From positions 1 through 10,342 of the forward strand of contig JAQGNM010000587.1 of NCBI GenBank assembly GCA_028291845.1: a stretch of 10,342 nucleotides of DNA, in the 5' to 3' direction. The position numbers and the translations under genes were made by a program. The DNA comes from Massilia sp. (GTDB lineage: Bacteria > Pseudomonadota > Gammaproteobacteria > Burkholderiales > Burkholderiaceae_D). Under the pieces are notes generated by a model. That model made no database searches and was not told the origin of the DNA. It saw only the letters and a program-made list of their open reading frames with translations. Shown here one piece after another: positions 6,809 to 10,342 of this stretch (positions within the stretch are counted from its first letter, which is position 1; every line of letters begins with the position of its first letter).

Positions 6809-7005
6809 TCTGACTCTCCCTGCTCGCGCTCCTGACCGGCGATTCCGCTGGTCAATCTTTCCTCCTGTTGTATAGCAACAAACATTTGTTCCCTGTGATT
6901 GTTGATTGTGTATTTGGCGGTCGCCCCGTGTTACGCTACGAAAACTTAACGTAGCTAAAATTAACTAACCATATCCTGCGCGATTGGCAGTGCCGGAGCG
7001 TCACC
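6809..7005. other. Intergenic region before fapA with a small dyad
   Basis: This is an AT-richer gap without a gene. A 6-bp inverted repeat, GCTACG (6935-6940) and CGTAGC (6950-6955), encloses a 9-nt AT-rich loop and is followed by TAAAATTAACTAACC. It could be an operator or a weak hairpin; no T-run makes it a convincing terminator. I see no strong sigma-70 or flagellar (FliA) promoter. GGAG at 6995-6998 is the ribosome binding site of the next gene. Confidence 0.35.
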
Positions 7006-8871
7006 GTGTCGACTAGTTCTTCAGCTGCATCCTCGCATTTTCCGCCGATCGGCGGACTCGACGCGCTCGGCCTCGAACATTGCATTTATATGCAGGAAGA
7101 CGGCGTCTACGCCGACCCGACCGCACTGGGCCAGACCTTCATGGCTGCGTTCGAGCATGTCATGCGCGGCAATAATTTCTTCACCGATATCGATTACGCC
7201 ATCCTGCTCAAGGCCCTGTACGACGTCGGCCCGGCGCTGCCGGCCAGCGGCGGCCGGTCGATGTTGCGCTTTGCCAGTGGCGTCACCACCTTCGAACTGG
7301 CCCGCAAGGCGCTGTACAAGGCGGTCAAGTTGTCCAACGGCGAAGCCGAATACTGCTTCGAGGCCGATCCCGACGGCGCGCCCGCGGCGCTGTCGGTGGA
7401 CGAATTCGTCGCCGACATGTGGACCAAGGGCGTGCGCTTCGGCCTCGATATCGACGCAATCCGCGCGGCGATTGCCGGCATGGCGGCCAGGCGCAGCGAA
7501 TATGTCACGGTGGCGCGGCGCATGCCGCCGCAGCCGGGCGAGAACGCCCGCATCATCGAAGTGTCGCAAGATATTCATCGCAGCGACGCCCCGCGCCAGC
7601 TGGCCAACGGCAAGCTCGATCTGATGGCCTTTCAAAACCGCTTCCCGCAGATTCACGCCGGCGCGCGCCTGCTGCAAAAGGTGCATGCACGGCCCGGCGT
7701 GGCCGGCGTCGAACTGTCCGGCAGCCGGGTCGCCGCGCCGCCCCCCGCCGACGTCGACCTGGCGGCGATGGTGGGCGAGGGCACCGCGGTTGAAGTCGCG
7801 CCCGACGGCGAGTTCCTGGTGGCGCGCCGCACCGGCTACCTCGACATCGATCCGGCCACCGGCAAGATCTCCATCGGCGACAAGATCATCAGCCGCGATG
7901 GCGTCTCCTCGCGCACCACCGGCAACCTGCAACTGACGGGAGATTATGAAGAATTCGGCGAGGTGCAGGAAAAGCGCGTCATCGAAGGCGAGGGCATCAC
8001 CATTCACGGCGACGTCTACGGCCACGTGATCTCGCGCGGCGGCGACATCGTCCTCAACCGCAACCTGGTCGGCGGCACCGCCACCAACGCCAACGGCGCC
8101 GTGCGCATTCTCGGCATGGCTTCGAATGCGGTGATCCAGTCGCGCCAGGGCGATGTCGTCATCGACCGCGCCGACCACTGCATCATCTCCGGCGCGCGGG
8201 TGCGGGTCGAGCATGCCGTCAATTGCGAAATCATCGGCGACGAAGTGCGCCTTGGCACCGCCGAAGGCTGCGCGGTGGCGGGCCGGCGCGTCATAGCCGA
8301 GAAGGTAGGCCCGAGAAAGCAGGCCGAAATGCTGGTGTTCGCGCTGCGCCCGGACAGCGGCGAGATCGACAAGGTGATCGGCCTGATGAGCGCGCGGGTC
8401 GAACAATTCGCGGCCGTCGCCGCCGGCCACAAGGCCGACATGGAGGCGATGACGGGGGCGCCCGAAGTGCGCAAGTACGTCATGCTGGCATCGAAAATCC
8501 GCAAGAAGGAACTGACCCTCACCGCCGAACAGGTGCCGCAGTTCCAGAAGATGGCGCTGGCGGTGGGGCCGGCCCTGAAAGCCATCGCCAAGGTGTCGCT
8601 CGAGGTCAAGGCGGCCGAAACCGAGCGCGACGCCGGCCAGGCGCTGGTCGACCAGCTGATCGAGCAGCGCCGCGGCTGCGATACTGCGGCGCAAGTGGAA
8701 ATCACCGCCGTCGGCGGCGACACCATCGTGCTCACCATGAAGTACAACCCCAACGGCGGCGCGCCGCACGACCTGGCGGCCAAGGACGTCAAAGGCCGGC
8801 TGCGCGGCGGCAGCGGCAATGGCGCCTTGATTTTCGTCGGTAGCCAGGGGGCGGTGGCGTGGAGTAGTTGA
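7006..8871 (+). CDS. fapA: FapA/DUF342 family protein (621 aa)
   Basis: This is a large cytoplasmic protein of the FapA (flagellar assembly protein A, formerly DUF342) family. There is an N-terminal region of about 250 residues. From about 255 the typical core follows ('GYLDIDPATGKISI', 'GVSSRTTGNLQLTGDY', 'IEGEGITIHGDVYGHVISRGGDIVLNRNLVGG'). It continues as short repeated Gly/Val-rich strands to about 430 that suggest a right-handed beta-helix ('GDVVIDRADHCIISGARVRVEHAVNCEIIGDEVRLG'). A helical, probably coiled-coil, section runs about 436-556, and a small beta domain ends the chain. In Vibrio vulnificus FapA supports polar flagellation and is controlled by EIIA-Glc; many homologues have no assigned role. 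No flagellar gene is visible here, so the motility link is by family only. The GTG start is chosen because GGAG lies 7 bases upstream. The stop is 6 bp from a REP element. Family call secure, function inferred. Confidence 0.85.
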   Translation: MSTSSSAASSHFPPIGGLDALGLEHCIYMQEDGVYADPTALGQTFMAAFEHVMRGNNFFTDIDYAILLKALYDVGPALPASGGRSMLRFASGVTTFELARKALYKAVKLSNGEAEYCFEADPDGAPAALSVDEFVADMWTKGVRFGLDIDAIRAAIAGMAARRSEYVTVARRMPPQPGENARIIEVSQDIHRSDAPRQLANGKLDLMAFQNRFPQIHAGARLLQKVHARPGVAGVELSGSRVAAPPPADVDLAAMVGEGTAVEVAPDGEFLVARRTGYLDIDPATGKISIGDKIISRDGVSSRTTGNLQLTGDYEEFGEVQEKRVIEGEGITIHGDVYGHVISRGGDIVLNRNLVGGTATNANGAVRILGMASNAVIQSRQGDVVIDRADHCIISGARVRVEHAVNCEIIGDEVRLGTAEGCAVAGRRVIAEKVGPRKQAEMLVFALRPDSGEIDKVIGLMSARVEQFAAVAAGHKADMEAMTGAPEVRKYVMLASKIRKKELTLTAEQVPQFQKMALAVGPALKAIAKVSLEVKAAETERDAGQALVDQLIEQRRGCDTAAQVEITAVGGDTIVLTMKYNPNGGAPHDLAAKDVKGRLRGGSGNGALIFVGSQGAVAWSS

Positions 8872-8877
8872 GCGGAG

Positions 8878-8994
8878 GGGGGACTGGCACGCGCGCAGCG
8901 CGGTGCCTGTCCCATGGTCGATTCGAAGCAAACTACCTGTTTTATAGTGCTGCTGATCCTGCATGGGACAGGCACCTGCCAGTGCCAGTCCCCC
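8878..8994. repeat. REP/BIME-like element, copy 2: two inverted hairpins with a 45-bp spacer
   Basis: The left hairpin pairs GGGAC-T-GGCAC (8880-8890) with GTGCC-T-GTCCC (8903-8913) around a T·T mismatch. The right hairpin pairs GGGAC-A-GGCAC (8965-8975) with GTGCC-A-GTCCC (8982-8992) around an A·A mismatch. The two halves are also inverted copies of each other: 13 bp outside (8878-8890 / 8982-8994) and 15 bp inside (8902-8916 / 8962-8976), all perfect. Arms and the flank CCAGTCCCCCTGCTG match copy 1. GGAG sits at 8874-8877 at the foot of the left hairpin, like the tetranucleotide next to REPs handled by RAYT transposases. It lies between the ends of convergent genes, the classic REP location. 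Confidence 0.9.
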
Positions 8995-9012
8995 TGCTGA
9001 CCGCGCCTTGGA

Positions 9013-9417
9013 CTAATCGAACACTTTTCCCCTTAGCGCCTTGGTCGCCCCGCTTTTCGTCTTCGACTCCAGCCTTCTCCTTTGCGACCCGTAGGTCGGC
9101 CGGGTCGCGCGCCTCACCACGGGCGCGGTCGCCACGCTGTCGACCAGCTCCTGCAAGCGGCGCAAGCCGTCGATCTTGTTCTGCTCCAGGCTGCGCGAGG
9201 CTTGCGCCTTGAGCACCACCACGCCGTCGCGGGTGATGCGCGAATCGGCCAGCGCCAGCAGGCGTTCCTTCACCGGCTCGGGCAGGGACGACGCCGCCAC
9301 GGCAAAGCGCAGGTGCACGGCGCACGAGACCTTGTTGACGTTCTGGCCGCCGGGGCCCTGGGCGCGGATGGCCGAGAATTCCACTTCGGCCGGATCGATG
9401 GTGGGCACGCTGAACAC
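9013..9417 (-). CDS. arfB: Alternative ribosome-rescue factor ArfB (peptidyl-tRNA hydrolase, YaeJ family)
   Basis: This small release-factor-like protein frees ribosomes stalled without a stop codon by hydrolysing peptidyl-tRNA. The catalytic GGQ lies in 'AIRAQGPGGQNVNKVS', matching E. coli ArfB. The basic C-terminal tail that enters the empty mRNA channel is present ('RPTYGSQRRRLESKTKSGATKALRGK'). From the GTG at 9417 the product is 134 aa, close to the 140 aa of E. coli. A slightly longer form starting at the CTG at 9432 (139 aa, 'LIVSSVFSVP') aligns better with the E. coli start 'MIVISRHVAIP' and would overlap the HDOD stop as CTGA. No in-frame ATG exists nearby and neither start has a clear Shine-Dalgarno. 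The frame stays open far upstream, but that part is an overlap with HDOD coding sequence. It follows the HDOD gene on the same strand and is probably translated by coupling. Confidence 0.92.
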   Translation of the reverse strand: MFSVPTIDPAEVEFSAIRAQGPGGQNVNKVSCAVHLRFAVAASSLPEPVKERLLALADSRITRDGVVVLKAQASRSLEQNKIDGLRRLQELVDSVATAPVVRRATRPTYGSQRRRLESKTKSGATKALRGKVFD

Positions 9418-9428
9418 GCTCGATACAA

Positions 9429-10340
9429 TCAGGGCGCCGGCGTCGGCGCCGGCGCGGCGGTGGGAATCGCCGTCTCGATCGGCGCCAGCAGGCGGTAGGC
9501 TTCGCCGGCGTACGGCGGCAGGCTGCCGAACAGGGCGGGGTCGTTGAACAGGGCGCGTTGGTGTTCGACCAGGATGCGCAGCTTGCCGAGGTAGTCGGTG
9601 ACGGTCAGCAGGCGGCCCAGCGGCGACACCACCGCGCCTTTTTTCATGCCGCCCTGTTCGGCGATGGCGCGGGTCACCGACTCGGGGAAGTTCCACTCGC
9701 GGCCGATGGCGCAGGTCAGGCTGCGGGTCTGGCGCAGCAGCTCGGCGCAGAACAGTTCCGAACCGAGGCTGCGCTCATCCTTGGCGATCTGGTCCATCAC
9801 GCGCAGGGCGACGATCAGGCCGACGTGTTGTACCAGTCCGGCCAGGAAGGCTTCGAAGGGATCGATGCCGAGCGCCTCGGCCAGCTGGCGGTTGGTGACG
9901 GCCACGCGCTCGGAATGGTCCCAGATGCGCGGCGCCAGACGGCGCGTGTAGTGACCGGAGTGCATGTCGATGATGGGGCGGAAGGCGACGCTGGTGATCA
10001 GGTGGCGCAAGCCTTCCTGGCCGATCAGCATCACCGCGTGTTCGACGCTGGTGATCTGGGTGCCGGTGCCGATCAGCGAGCTGTTGGCCATGCGGATGAC
10101 GGCGGCCACCAGCACGACGTCGCTGGAAATGGTGCGCGCCAGCTGGGCGCCGGAAAAATTGTCGCTCCTCAGGCTTTGCAGCAGCTGCGGCAGCATGCCC
10201 GGCATGCGCCGCACCAGCGCGGCGCCGGACTGCTGGGCGTTGATGATGGCGGCGAGGGCGTCAAGCACCTGCACTTCCAGCTCGCTGGTATCGAAGTCGG
10301 CTTCGCCGACGGTGTCGAACAGCCAGTGGTTATATAGATG
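9429..10340 (-). CDS. HDOD-domain protein, 5' end outside window
   Basis: The frame is open to the right edge, so the true start lies beyond the window; the GTG at 10274 is merely an internal Val codon. The visible 303 residues begin 'HLYNHWLFDTVGE' and contain an HDOD domain. It has the 'LPQLLQSL' helix, 'LARTISSDVVLVAAVIRMANSSLIG', 'ITSVEHAVMLIGQEGLRHLI', 'WDHSERVAVTNRQLAE' and 'FLAGLVQHVGLIVAL'. In true HD hydrolases the last segment carries the His-Asp metal dyad; here it reads Gln-His, in line with HDOD proteins being non-catalytic signalling modules. Family members take part in cyclic-di-GMP signalling, motility or stress regulation, and some are fused to GGDEF/EAL domains, but none is visible in this part. 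The C-terminus is a Pro/Ala tail. The TGA at 9431-9429 sits at the start of arfB, giving an HDOD-arfB transcription unit. Confidence 0.85.
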   Translation of the reverse strand, partial: HLYNHWLFDTVGEADFDTSELEVQVLDALAAIINAQQSGAALVRRMPGMLPQLLQSLRSDNFSGAQLARTISSDVVLVAAVIRMANSSLIGTGTQITSVEHAVMLIGQEGLRHLITSVAFRPIIDMHSGHYTRRLAPRIWDHSERVAVTNRQLAEALGIDPFEAFLAGLVQHVGLIVALRVMDQIAKDERSLGSELFCAELLRQTRSLTCAIGREWNFPESVTRAIAEQGGMKKGAVVSPLGRLLTVTDYLGKLRILVEHQRALFNDPALFGSLPPYAGEAYRLLAPIETAIPTAAPAPTPAP

Positions 10341-10342
10341 GT

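Noticed and set aside
7021..8964. 647-codon open frame on the minus strand opposite fapA
   Set aside because: It is the antisense shadow of a GC-rich gene. Its translation is His/Arg/Ala/Gly-rich low complexity without domains, while the plus-strand frame shows a clear FapA family pattern and a ribosome binding site.
9418..9696. Long N-terminal extension of arfB
   Set aside because: It overlaps HDOD coding sequence in another frame and does not resemble any release-factor sequence; ArfB homology begins at about 9432.

Overview
The window looks like ordinary chromosome from a GC-rich betaproteobacterium, most likely an Oxalobacteraceae member (Massilia/Duganella/Janthinobacterium group). This rests on strong G/C third-position bias, an OmpR/EnvZ pair very close to the enterobacterial one, an exported WXXGXW-repeat protein, and an HDOD gene joined to arfB. 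The genus is an inference; there is no rRNA gene or other marker to fix it. No tRNA, rRNA, CRISPR array, prophage or intact insertion sequence was seen.

Layout, left to right. (1) The C-terminal part of a LysR-type regulator (+) runs in from the left edge. A gamma-glutamyltransferase-fold Ntn-hydrolase (+, 531 aa) follows and ends at a stem-loop terminator. (2) Four genes lie on the minus strand between 2342 and 6144. In transcription order they are ompR, an envZ-like sensor kinase (stop and start overlapping by 1 nt), a fold-type II PLP threonine/serine dehydratase or serine racemase, and a small secreted WXXGXW-repeat protein. A 150-bp pair of inverted REP hairpins sits between the kinase and the dehydratase. 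(3) Divergent from ompR is a small exported Gln/Arg/Asp-rich protein of unknown function (+), followed by a large FapA/DUF342 protein (+). (4) A second copy of the REP pair (about 118 bp) lies between fapA and the convergent pair HDOD-arfB (minus strand). The HDOD gene runs off the right edge.

Functional picture. OmpR-EnvZ is a complete membrane-stress/osmosensing two-component system. Its divergent promoter region carries tandem 10-bp TTACA-type repeats that could be an OmpR site, which would link the system to the adjacent exported protein. HDOD-arfB appears translationally coupled, with a CTGA junction. The other genes are not obviously one pathway.

The most interesting items are the two copies of a REP/BIME-like element with conserved hairpins and conserved spacer words, one of them directly against a start codon, and the GGT-like enzyme. 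The enzyme keeps its catalytic Thr and oxyanion glycines but has lost the residues that bind the gamma-glutamyl group in E. coli GGT. I found no evidence of a large undescribed multi-gene system.
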